Origin: Lysobacterales bacterium 63-13 | GTDB lineage: Bacteria; Pseudomonadota; Gammaproteobacteria; Xanthomonadales; Rhodanobacteraceae | Reading direction: 5' to 3' | Length of the DNA: 64,000 nucleotides | NCBI GenBank assembly: GCA_001899855.1 | Contig: MKWR01000013.1 | Span: forward strand, 131,731-195,730 | In this document: piece by piece, positions 56,432-64,000 of the stretch | How the letters are laid out: every line of letters begins with the position of its first letter | How positions within the stretch are numbered: position 1 is the stretch's first letter | Notes under the pieces: generated by a model | Seen by the model: the letters and a program-made list of their open reading frames with translations, nothing else | Databases searched by the model: none | Told to the model about the DNA's origin: nothing | Program-made: the position numbers and the translations under genes

Positions 56432-59020
56432 TCAGTGTCCTCGGTGCTGCGAGGACACCGGCATCTCCTGGTGCAGGCGCTCACGTTCGCTCAGCAGGCT
56501 CTCGAAACTCGCTGCCGGCAACGGGCGGCAGAACAGGTAGCCCTGCAGCACTTCGCAGCCGAGTCGGCGCAGGAAGTCGAGATGCGCCTCGATTTCGACA
56601 CCTTCGGCGACCACGGCGCGATTGAGGTTGTGGGCCATGCCGATGGTCGCCTCGACGATCGCCTCGTCGTCCGGATCAAGGCCGATGTTGCGCACGAAGG
56701 ACTGGTCGATCTTGATGCGGTCGGCTGGGAAGCGCTTGATGTAATCGAGCGAGGACTGCCCGGTCCCGAAATCATCGATGGAGATCTGGCAGCCCAGGTC
56801 GCGCAGTGCCTGCAAGGTTTCCAGCAGGTTCGGGATGGACTTGACGCTGATGCTCTCGGTGACCTCGAGATCGAGAAGGTGCGCGGGAACACCGGTTTCC
56901 TCGATGATCGAGGCGACCAGTCCGACGAAGTTGGGCTGGCGCAACTGCAGGGGCGAGAGGTTGACGCTGATCCGCAGCGGCAACGAATAGCGCTGTTGCC
57001 AGCGGCGGGCATCGATGCAGGCGGCGCGCATGATCCACTCGCCGATTGGGATGATCAGGCCAGTCTCTTCGGCCAGTGGAATGAAGAACCCTGGGCTGAT
57101 CATGCCGAGTTCGGGATGTTCCCAGCGGATCAGCGCCTCCATGCCGACGATGTCCTCGCTCGCGGTATCGACCTGGGGCTGGTAGAAAACCCGCAACTCG
57201 TCGTTGCGCTCGGCCTGCCGCAGCTTGGCTTCGAGGGCGAGGCGCTGCTGGTGGGATTCCTCGGGCACGGCGACGTACGCCTGGAAATTGTTCCGGCCCA
57301 TGCCCTTGGCCGTGTACATGGCGACGTCCGCGTGCTTGAGCAGCTTGTCGGCGACGGTCGCATCGTCCGGATAGAAGCTCAGTCCGAGGCTCGCGGTGAT
57401 CTGGATCTCCAGGCCATCGGCGAGGGTCAGCGGCGCTTCCATCACCCGCACGATCTTCTCGGCGATGCGCATGACATCGTCGCGCTGGACGATATGGCGA
57501 AGGATCATGGTGAATTCATCGCCGGCATAGCGCGCCACCGAATCCGAGGCGCGCACACACAAGCGCAGGCGCCTGGCCACCGCTACCAGTACTTGATCGC
57601 CTACACCATGACCCAGCGAATCGTTGATGTTCTTGAAGCGATCCAGATCGACGAACAGCACCGCGAACATTTCGCCGGTGCGGTGGGCCTCCTGGATCAC
57701 CGATTCAAGCCGGTCGTTGAAGAGCAGGCGGTTTGGCAGGCCGGTCAAGGCATCCTGCAGGCCGCGAACCCTGCCCTGTTCGCGTGCCCGGCGCAGCTCC
57801 AGCTCGAGGGCCAGGCGGTGGGCGACGACACGCAATCCCTCGATGGCCGGCGAAACCTGCGCCATCGGCAGGCGGCGTGCGACGATGAGCGCGCCGAGGA
57901 CGACCTTGCGCTCATCGCACAAGGGCAACCCGATCAGGCATTCGAATCCCCGTTCGACCGCGAACTCGTCACTGGCGTTGGCGCGACAGGCGTCGCTCAA
58001 CATGATGATCTCGTCGCCATCGAGCACATGCTTGAGCGTCGGCTGGCGCAGCGGATCGGGCGTCTCGTCATCCGGGCTGTGGCGATGATAGATGTGCAGC
58101 GGCTGGATTTCGCTGTCGAGTTCCAGACGCAGCGAAACCAGTTCGACGAAATCCAGCGACAGCCACTCCACCAGGCCGCGCAGGGCCGCATTGATGCCTT
58201 CCTCGCCGCCGCCTGCCTGGGCAAGGCCGGAAAGCACTTCCATGGCTTGCTCGTAACGGCCGAGGTCGCCGACTTCGCGGAACGTGTACAGCCCAAGCTT
58301 TCGTCCTTCCTGTTCGACAACCCGCACATGGATGTCGACCGGGTAGCTGGAGGAATCCGCGGACGGCTTGTTGGCGCGGAACTGGATCCTGCCCTCCTGG
58401 GTGAGGCGCTGGTTCAATTCCGTGCGCTGCTCGGGCGAAATCACCGCGTCGAGCGCTTCGATCCGGCTGCCGATCGCTTGCGAACGCGAAAATCCGCTGC
58501 GCTGCACGAAGCCGGGATTGACATCGAGGATGCGTCCGCCGCGCAGATCAACCACGGCGAGCTCGTCGGTCGCGAACTCGAAGGCCAGGCCGTGGCTCGA
58601 CTGCAGCGCTTCAGCAACCTCGGGGGTGTCCGCATCGAGCGGGCTGCTCAGCTGGGCGTTGATCTTCTGCAATGCCAGCGTCGGATTCACCGGACTGGAG
58701 ATCCAGTCGACCACGTTGCCGGGCAACGAGGGGCTGGATCCTGGCGGGTTGGCAAAGATGCCGATGACCGGAATCGGCTGCTCGCGCTGCTGGCGCAATT
58801 CGTTGCAGAAGGCGAACGCATCGGTCGACGTGCCGAGAAACTCCAGCAGGATCAGATCGATATGCGGCTCCTGGGCGAGGAAGGTACGCGCCTGGCCAAT
58901 ATCCTTGGCCGTATAGATGGCCTCGAACTCCTGGCTGTCGAGAGCCTCGAACAGATAGCGCCGGTCATCGCGATTGGTCGCAACAATCAGTACCGCACCA
59001 TTGCAGTGTTCGCTCAGCAT
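56432..59020 (-). CDS. PAS-GGDEF-EAL cyclic-di-GMP protein with receiver-like N-terminus
   Basis: A protein of about 862 residues. The N-terminal 120 residues look like a degenerate receiver (GAVLIVATNRDDRRYLFEAL). PAS-like (about 140-260) and GAF-like (about 270-420) regions follow. The diguanylate cyclase domain has AGDEF in place of GGDEF (about residue 500), which usually still allows activity. The phosphodiesterase domain has EAL (MEALIRWEHPE, about 627), DDFGTGQSSLDYIKRF and other catalytic motifs intact. I chose the ATG at 59020; ATG codons at 59044 and 59077 are in frame but overlap the upstream gene. It follows an unknown gene with a 4-bp gap. Confidence 0.88.
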   Translation of the reverse strand: MLSEHCNGAVLIVATNRDDRRYLFEALDSQEFEAIYTAKDIGQARTFLAQEPHIDLILLEFLGTSTDAFAFCNELRQQREQPIPVIGIFANPPGSSPSLPGNVVDWISSPVNPTLALQKINAQLSSPLDADTPEVAEALQSSHGLAFEFATDELAVVDLRGGRILDVNPGFVQRSGFSRSQAIGSRIEALDAVISPEQRTELNQRLTQEGRIQFRANKPSADSSSYPVDIHVRVVEQEGRKLGLYTFREVGDLGRYEQAMEVLSGLAQAGGGEEGINAALRGLVEWLSLDFVELVSLRLELDSEIQPLHIYHRHSPDDETPDPLRQPTLKHVLDGDEIIMLSDACRANASDEFAVERGFECLIGLPLCDERKVVLGALIVARRLPMAQVSPAIEGLRVVAHRLALELELRRAREQGRVRGLQDALTGLPNRLLFNDRLESVIQEAHRTGEMFAVLFVDLDRFKNINDSLGHGVGDQVLVAVARRLRLCVRASDSVARYAGDEFTMILRHIVQRDDVMRIAEKIVRVMEAPLTLADGLEIQITASLGLSFYPDDATVADKLLKHADVAMYTAKGMGRNNFQAYVAVPEESHQQRLALEAKLRQAERNDELRVFYQPQVDTASEDIVGMEALIRWEHPELGMISPGFFIPLAEETGLIIPIGEWIMRAACIDARRWQQRYSLPLRISVNLSPLQLRQPNFVGLVASIIEETGVPAHLLDLEVTESISVKSIPNLLETLQALRDLGCQISIDDFGTGQSSLDYIKRFPADRIKIDQSFVRNIGLDPDDEAIVEATIGMAHNLNRAVVAEGVEIEAHLDFLRRLGCEVLQGYLFCRPLPAASFESLLSERERLHQEMPVSSQHRGH

Positions 59021-59024
59021 GATG

Positions 59025-59510
59025 TCAGCGGACCCAGCGGCCATCGCGCAAACGTGGCGGCGCGCTCGATCCGGCACCCATCTGCAGGCGCTCGATCAGG
59101 CCATCGAGCTCGTCGCCGAGTTCGAGCTTGCCGGACAGGAAAACGATCTTGCGCTGATTGGCGCTGCGGATGCGGGCAAAACGCCGCAGCAACGAGGTAT
59201 TTGGCGGCTTGATCTGATCCTCGAAATCGATCAGCAGGTAGATGCCGAACTGCATGCTCTGCAGGATGAAGCGCAATGCGTCGTTGAAGCGCTTTGAGCC
59301 GGGCACGCGCAACTCGCTCTGTCGCAGTGCGGCAATGCCGTTTTCGGGATCCCAGAGATAGATCGACTGGCCACTGCGCAAGGCCAGCTGGCGAAACTGC
59401 TCGAGGGTATCCTCGATGTGGGCCGACTCGATGCCGATCAGGTTGCTCTCGGAATCGAGAATCTGTTCGAGCAGTTTCGGCGTGACGATCACGTCCATCG
59501 AATCTTGCAT
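59025..59510 (-). CDS. Hypothetical protein linked to the GGDEF-EAL gene
   Basis: A protein of about 161 residues that I cannot name. It shows alternating helix-strand sequence with hydrophobic strands (IYLWDPENGIAALRQSELRV, FGIYLLIDFEDQIKPPNTSL, RKIVFLSGKLELGDELDGLI), like an AAA+ or RecA-type fold, but no Walker A loop is present, so it may be a non-ATPase relative. The ATG at 59510 is preferred over the open frame to 59828, whose first 100 residues look non-coding. Its closeness to the GGDEF-EAL gene suggests a shared signalling task. Confidence 0.65.
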   Translation of the reverse strand: MQDSMDVIVTPKLLEQILDSESNLIGIESAHIEDTLEQFRQLALRSGQSIYLWDPENGIAALRQSELRVPGSKRFNDALRFILQSMQFGIYLLIDFEDQIKPPNTSLLRRFARIRSANQRKIVFLSGKLELGDELDGLIERLQMGAGSSAPPRLRDGRWVR

Positions 59511-59625
59511 CACGTTGATAAGGTGCCCCCACCTTTGTTCCGGCAACAGTAGACCGATCCGCACGCATTGACCAGAGCCGCGCCTTGCCCGGATCATAGC
59601 TGTCCGTTGTATGCAAGGAACCGCC

Positions 59626-61686
59626 ATGTTCGAAGGACTTCGTTTCAAGCACTGGAGCCATGAACAGGATGCCGACGGTATCGTGGTCCTGAGCTTTGAC
59701 AGGGCCGGCAGCTCGGTCAACACCTTTGCCCGGGAAGTCCTCGACGAACTTGCCGAGATTGTCGAGCGCCTGTCGTTCGAGGCGCCCAAGGGACTCATCA
59801 TCCGTTCCGGCAAGCGCGCCGGATTCATAGCCGGTGCCGATATCAGCGAGTTCGAAGGCTATGCCGAGTCAGGCACGGTACTGGATGCGATCAGCTTTGG
59901 ACAGCGTGTGCTGCAAGGGCTGGCGCGTCTGCGCTGTCCGACCGTGGCCGCCATCCACGGCCACTGCATGGGTGGCGGTACGGAATTGGCGCTCGCCTGC
60001 CGCTACCGGGTTGCCAGCCGCGATCCGTCAACCCGGATCGGTTTGCCCGAAGTCAAACTCGGCATCTTCCCCGGCTGGGGCGGCAGTGCCCGCCTGCCCT
60101 ATCTGGTCGGAGCTCCGAAGGCGCTGGAATTCATGCTCAGCGGGCGTCCGGCATCGGCGGATTTCGCGCGTTCGATCGGTCTGGTCGATGTGGTGAGCGC
60201 GCCGGAATCGCTGCTCGAACGCGCCCGCGAGCTGGTGCGGCGACCGCCGACACGGGCGCTGTCGCAGCGCCTTCTCGCCTGGTCGACGAACACCTGGCCT
60301 GCGCGGCAGATCCTTGCGCCGATCGTGCGCAAGCAGACGGCGGCCAAGGCGCGCCCCGAGCACTATCCGGCACCCTTTGCCCTCATCGAAACCTGGCGGC
60401 GCGGCGGCAATCTCAAGCAGCGCCTGAAGAACGAGGCGCGCGCGGTTGCCAAGCTCGCCCAGACTTCGACTGCGCGCAACCTGATCCGGGTGTTCTTCCT
60501 GCAGGAGCGGCTGAAGGGACTGGGTGGCGGCGTCGAGCACGGCATCAGCAACGTGCACGTGATTGGCGCCGGCATCATGGGTGGCGATATCGCAGCCTGG
60601 GCGGCGTTGCGTGGTTTCAACGTGACCTTGCAGGATCGTGAGCAGAAATACATCGATCCGGCGTTGACTCGCGCCCGCGAGCTGTTCGAGAAGCGCCTGA
60701 AGTCCGAGGATCGGATCAAGCCGGCTCTGGCCCGCCTCAATTCGGATGTCGAGGGCAAGGGTGTCGCCGCGGCCGACCTGGTCATCGAGGCAATTTACGA
60801 AAATGCCGAAGCCAAGGAGGCGCTGTACCGGAAGGCCGAAGCGGACATGAAAGCCGAGGCCCTGCTGGCAACGAATACATCGAGCATCCCCCTGGATGAG
60901 TTGCGCGTGGCAGTGGCCCGCCCCGCCCGTTTCCTCGGCCTGCACTATTTCAATCCCGTCGCCCTGATGCCGCTGGTCGAAATCGTGCGTCACGACCAGC
61001 TCGATGCGGCCAACGAAAAGCGCGCGCTGGCATTCTGCAAGGCGATCGACAAGTTGCCGGTGCCGGTCAAGGGCACGCCGGGCTTCCTGGTCAATCGCAT
61101 CCTCATGCCGTACATGCTCGAGGCCGTGCGCATGTATGGCGAAGGCGTGCCGGGGCCGGTGCTCGACAAGGTGGCGAAGAAATTCGGCATGCCGATGGGG
61201 CCGATCGAACTGGCCGATACGGTTGGCCTCGATGTTGCCGCCTCGGTAGGCAAGGAACTGTCGGAGTTCCTCAAGCTGGAAATTCCCCAGGGCATGGAAT
61301 CCCTGCTCGCATCCGGCAAGCGCGGCAAGAAGGATGGCGAAGGTTTCTACCGCTGGGAAAACGGCAAGCCGGTGAAGCCGGAAGTTGATCCGCGCTATGC
61401 GGCGGCGAGCGACGTCGAGGATCGCATGATCCTGCCGATGCTCAACGAAGCGGTCGCCTGCCTGCATGACGGTGTCGTCGATGACGCGGACCTGTGCGAT
61501 GCCGGGGTGATTTTCGGGACCGGCTTTGCGCCGTTCCGTGGTGGCCCGATCCAGCACATCCGTGACATTGGTGCCGGCATTCTCAAGCAACGCCTGAAGT
61601 CGCTGGAAGCACGCTATGGTGCCCGATTCGCGCCACGCGATGGATGGGACAGCGAGGCGTTGGCGAACAAGCCCGGCAAGCCCTGA
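59626..61686 (+). CDS. fadJ: Fatty-acid oxidation enzyme: enoyl-CoA hydratase/3-hydroxyacyl-CoA dehydrogenase
   Basis: A 686-residue multifunctional enzyme of the FadB/FadJ type. The crotonase domain (about 1-190) has the oxyanion-hole motif HGHCMGGGTELALACRYRV and the catalytic Glu region GLPEVKLGIFPGWGGSAR. The NAD-binding dehydrogenase domain follows (VHVIGAGIMGGDIAAW, about 305-320), then two C-terminal helical domains (GTPGFLVNRILMPYMLEA). AAGGA lies 7 nt before the ATG at 59626. No thiolase partner is adjacent. The symbol is by similarity. Confidence 0.9.
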   Translation: MFEGLRFKHWSHEQDADGIVVLSFDRAGSSVNTFAREVLDELAEIVERLSFEAPKGLIIRSGKRAGFIAGADISEFEGYAESGTVLDAISFGQRVLQGLARLRCPTVAAIHGHCMGGGTELALACRYRVASRDPSTRIGLPEVKLGIFPGWGGSARLPYLVGAPKALEFMLSGRPASADFARSIGLVDVVSAPESLLERARELVRRPPTRALSQRLLAWSTNTWPARQILAPIVRKQTAAKARPEHYPAPFALIETWRRGGNLKQRLKNEARAVAKLAQTSTARNLIRVFFLQERLKGLGGGVEHGISNVHVIGAGIMGGDIAAWAALRGFNVTLQDREQKYIDPALTRARELFEKRLKSEDRIKPALARLNSDVEGKGVAAADLVIEAIYENAEAKEALYRKAEADMKAEALLATNTSSIPLDELRVAVARPARFLGLHYFNPVALMPLVEIVRHDQLDAANEKRALAFCKAIDKLPVPVKGTPGFLVNRILMPYMLEAVRMYGEGVPGPVLDKVAKKFGMPMGPIELADTVGLDVAASVGKELSEFLKLEIPQGMESLLASGKRGKKDGEGFYRWENGKPVKPEVDPRYAAASDVEDRMILPMLNEAVACLHDGVVDDADLCDAGVIFGTGFAPFRGGPIQHIRDIGAGILKQRLKSLEARYGARFAPRDGWDSEALANKPGKP

Positions 61687-61705
61687 ACGGCGGCGTCGAG
61701 GCAGG

Positions 61706-62623
61706 TCACCCCGACAGGCGCGCCTCGTGCACGCGCACGTGCGCGCAAGCGGCTGCGAGCAAGGGCGCATCCACACCCAGTGCGTGGGCGCGGTCGAGCA
61801 TGTCGCCCAGCACATGCTCGACCTCGGTACGGTGACCACGCTCGACATCCCGAAGCATGGAGGCCTTCAGCGGTGAATGCTCGGCGGTGAGGATGCGCAA
61901 GGCCTGCCCGATCTCGTCATCGGTTGGCGCAAACCCGCTGCGGCGGGCGACTTCCGCGCATTCCAGATACAGCCAGCGGGCCAGGTCGGCACCCCCGGCA
62001 ACGGCGACGATCTCGCCGATGCTGGCGCGCATCAGGCAGGTGATGGCGGCAAGAGCGGAGAGCATCGTGAACTTGTTCCACATTGCTGCAACGATATTGC
62101 CACTGTGGATGATTTCGCCGCGCATGCCGAGCAGGCCATCGACGATGGCCCTGGGAATTTCCCCCTGACCCGGCCGCGCGCCGAAACTCAGGCGTTCGGT
62201 GCTGCCGATCTGGCGAATCGAGCCATCGGCTTCCAGGGTCACCGAGATGTGGCAGACCCCGCCGAGCACGTTGTCGCTTGCGAACTCACGGTCGAGTATT
62301 TGCAGATGGCGCAGGCCATTCAGCAACGGCAACAGGCGCGCACCATTGGCCATGGCTGGCGCAATCGCACCGAGCGCGCTGTCGAGGTCATGGGCTTTGC
62401 AAGTGAGGACGACCAGATCGGTTGCATAGTCATCCGCCAGGTGTTCGCGCACAGTCACCTCGTGCTGCCGCAGCTCGCTGGAAGTCCTGATGCACAGGCC
62501 GTTCTGTGCCAGATTTGCCGCGCGTGCCGACCTGACCAGGAATTCGACCTTGGCCCCGGCCTCGATCAGGCGCGCGCCATACCAACCGCCGATGGCACCC
62601 GCACCAAGGATGAGGACGCGCAT
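61706..62623 (-). CDS. panE: 2-dehydropantoate 2-reductase
   Basis: A 305-residue ketopantoate reductase with NADPH-binding GAGAIGGWYGA at the N-terminus, the catalytic Lys region (NIVAAMWNKFTMLSALAAIT) and a C-terminal helical domain (EVARRSGFAP onward). It makes pantoate for coenzyme A; distant relatives act on other keto acids, so the substrate is likely but not certain. The ATG at 62623 shares its A with the PilZ stop codon, indicating coupling. Confidence 0.9.
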   Translation of the reverse strand: MRVLILGAGAIGGWYGARLIEAGAKVEFLVRSARAANLAQNGLCIRTSSELRQHEVTVREHLADDYATDLVVLTCKAHDLDSALGAIAPAMANGARLLPLLNGLRHLQILDREFASDNVLGGVCHISVTLEADGSIRQIGSTERLSFGARPGQGEIPRAIVDGLLGMRGEIIHSGNIVAAMWNKFTMLSALAAITCLMRASIGEIVAVAGGADLARWLYLECAEVARRSGFAPTDDEIGQALRILTAEHSPLKASMLRDVERGHRTEVEHVLGDMLDRAHALGVDAPLLAAACAHVRVHEARLSG

Positions 62624-62988
62624 CACATGGTATGCGTCGGACGTTCCTGGCCAAGGATACCGGCGAGGATCGATTCGATCTTGGTACGCGCCGCATCGCC
62701 GTCGCTGGATTCATTGAACTGCACGCCGATTCCAGCAGTGCGGTTGCCTTGCGCACCCGGCGGGGTGATCCAGACGACGCGGCCGGCCACCGGCAGGCGA
62801 TCCTTTTCGTCCATCAGCGAAAGCAGGATGAACACCTCGTCACCCGGGTTGTAGCGCTTGCTGGTTGGCACGAACAGGCCGCCGCCCCTGACGAAGGGCA
62901 TGTAGGCGTTGAAAAGAGCGCCCTTGTCCTTGATCGCCAGCGACAGGATTCCCTGTCTTGGCATACCTCCGATGGCAGGTGTCGACAT
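62623..62988 (-). CDS. pilZ: PilZ domain protein, type IV pilus biogenesis
   Basis: A 121-residue PilZ-fold protein (QGILSLAIKDKGALFNAYMP, then GGGLFVPTSKRYNPGDEVFI and GRVVWITPPGAQGNRTAGIG). The canonical c-di-GMP-binding RxxxR motif is missing from the N-terminus, as in the PilZ proteins that work in type IV pilus assembly without binding c-di-GMP. GGAG lies 8 nt before the ATG at 62988, 1 bp after the holB stop. The holB-pilZ order is standard in gammaproteobacteria. Confidence 0.92.
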   Translation of the reverse strand: MSTPAIGGMPRQGILSLAIKDKGALFNAYMPFVRGGGLFVPTSKRYNPGDEVFILLSLMDEKDRLPVAGRVVWITPPGAQGNRTAGIGVQFNESSDGDAARTKIESILAGILGQERPTHTM

Positions 62989-62989
62989 C

Positions 62990-63958
62990 TCATGAACTCC
63001 GCGGCGTCTGCCATGTGTGCAACAAGTCGAGTACGACCAATTCGCCCCGCACCTGGGTGGCAAGCAGCTCGCGCGACCGATTGGCGGCGGCGAACCACCC
63101 CGCTAGCTTCGGGATTTCGTGCGTTCCGGTCAAGCCAAGCGTGCTGTTCTGGCCACGCAACAATTGCACCATGTCGTCGCGCACGAGCACGGCGGCATGC
63201 CAGAGACGCTCGGCAGGCCGGTCCGCCGCCCAGGCTTCGGCGATGCCGAGTGCGGTGCCGTGACGGCTGCGCAAGGCCAGCAAGTCGCGCGAACACTCGC
63301 CGCGCAGTTTCAGGCTGCCATCACCCAGCGCCTCCAGCGCCCGCCCCGGATTGCCGAGCATGGCAAGCAGGGCCAGTTCGGCATCGCTGCTGGAAATGTC
63401 CTGCTCGCGCAGCCAGGCGAGTGCCTGCTCGTGTGCCGGTGGCTGGATCTCGATGCGCTGGCAGCGGCTGCGGATGGTCGCCGGAAGCCGCGATGGCTGG
63501 TCGCAGACGAGGAGCATCAGCGTGCTGCCGGAAGGCTCTTCAAGGGTTTTCAGCAGGGCATTGGCCGCGCTTGGGTTCATGCGGTCGGCTGGATCGATGA
63601 TGACGACCTGCATGCCGCCAAACTGGCTGGACAGGGAAAGCTGCTCGGTCAGCTTGCGGATCTGTTCGATGACGATCTCGGTGCGCGGGGTCTTGCCATC
63701 GTCGCGCATCTCGAAGCTCAGCTGCATGCGATCAGGATGCGTGCCGGCGGCGAGCAGCAGGCAGGTACGGCAACGCGCGCAGGCGAAACCGTCGGCACGG
63801 CGGTTCTCGCACAAGGCGGCGGCGGCCAGTGCAGCGGCCAGCCCGCGTTTGCCGAGACCAGCGGCACCACTGAGCAGGAGCGCCTGTGGCAGCCGCCCGT
63901 TGGCCAGGCGCTCAGCCAGTGAACGCCAGGTTTCCTGCAGCCATGGGGCGAGGCTCAC
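62990..63958 (-). CDS. holB: DNA polymerase III delta' subunit
   Basis: A 322-residue clamp-loader subunit. It has an AAA+ fold with a degenerate P-loop (GAAGLGKRG), zinc-binding cysteines (CENRRADGFACARCRTC), the sensor region RMNPSAANALLKTLEEPSG and an SRC-type motif (ATIRSRCQRIEI). The start is a GTG that overlaps the stop of the upstream tmk gene (GTGA). Confidence 0.95.
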   Translation of the reverse strand: MSLAPWLQETWRSLAERLANGRLPQALLLSGAAGLGKRGLAAALAAAALCENRRADGFACARCRTCLLLAAGTHPDRMQLSFEMRDDGKTPRTEIVIEQIRKLTEQLSLSSQFGGMQVVIIDPADRMNPSAANALLKTLEEPSGSTLMLLVCDQPSRLPATIRSRCQRIEIQPPAHEQALAWLREQDISSSDAELALLAMLGNPGRALEALGDGSLKLRGECSRDLLALRSRHGTALGIAEAWAADRPAERLWHAAVLVRDDMVQLLRGQNSTLGLTGTHEIPKLAGWFAAANRSRELLATQVRGELVVLDLLHTWQTPRSS

Positions 63959-64000
63959 GATGCCGAGCTCCGTGCCGCCATGAATTGATCGATGGCCGCA
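63955..64000 (-). CDS. tmk: Thymidylate kinase, C-terminal end (partial)
   Basis: The last 14 codons of a leftward gene cut by the window edge (ending DQFMAARSSAS). Its stop TGA overlaps the holB GTG start. The assignment as tmk rests on the conserved tmk-holB-pilZ order and not on sequence, which is too short to judge. Confidence 0.5.
   Translation of the reverse strand, partial: AAIDQFMAARSSAS

Noticed and set aside
56363-59212. 949-residue plus-strand frame
   Set aside because: Antisense shadow of the GGDEF-EAL gene, although very long; no conserved motif and no ribosome site.

Overview
The window reads as a high-GC gammaproteobacterial chromosome, most likely order Xanthomonadales (Rhodanobacteraceae or Xanthomonadaceae type). 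The support is gene order rather than any database match: rpoE-rseA-rseB-mucD-lepA-lepB-DUF4845-rnc-era-recO on one strand, tmk-holB-pilZ, mtnP-hpt-nagZ, an imuB-dnaE2 mutasome pair, and several families of short interspersed palindromes typical of that order.

Left accessory region (1-6358). A cytosine-5 DNA methyltransferase with an unusual N-terminal domain sits behind two small unknown genes. A TPR-like unknown gene follows, then long gene-poor stretches, then a tyrosine recombinase whose 5' end is cut off. This looks like the remnant of an integrative element.

Transposon (6359-26691). Two 37-bp inverted repeats, identical at 36 positions, bound a complete 20.3-kb Tn3-family element of the Tn4651 type (tnpA, tnpS, tnpT and a resolution-site-like palindrome). 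It carries four cargo blocks. (1) A leftward operon arsR-acr3-arsC-gapdh-arsJ runs with almost no gaps straight into tnpS and tnpA. (2) A divergent rightward operon holds arsH, a second arsC, an ATP-grasp-like gene and an OsmC gene. (3) A second arsR-like gene with a 28-bp palindrome precedes pstSCAB-phoU. (4) A leftward crcB-DUF190-MFS operon lies behind a fluoride riboswitch. Together they offer arsenite efflux, arsenate reduction by two unrelated enzyme types, export of arsenylated phosphoglycerate, oxidation of methylarsenite, high-affinity phosphate uptake and fluoride export. The flanks carry no 5-bp target duplication, and both flanking genes are truncated exactly at the repeats, which suggests a deletion or rearrangement after insertion.

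Right region (26692-64000). This is largely core chromosome: translation factor modification (epmA), DNA ligase (ligA), an ECF sigma/anti-sigma pair, imuB-dnaE2 without imuA, an ABC exporter, purine salvage and cell-wall recycling (mtnP, hpt, nagZ), rlmD, a REC-Hpt regulator, the recO-era-rnc-lepB-lepA cluster, the envelope-stress operon, a GGDEF/EAL protein, a fatty-acid oxidation enzyme, panE, pilZ, holB and the end of tmk. An inverted pair of REP-like repeats is inserted in frame inside dnaE2, and a perfect 33-bp inverted repeat lies upstream of the ECF sigma gene.

No tRNA, rRNA or CRISPR array was recognised.
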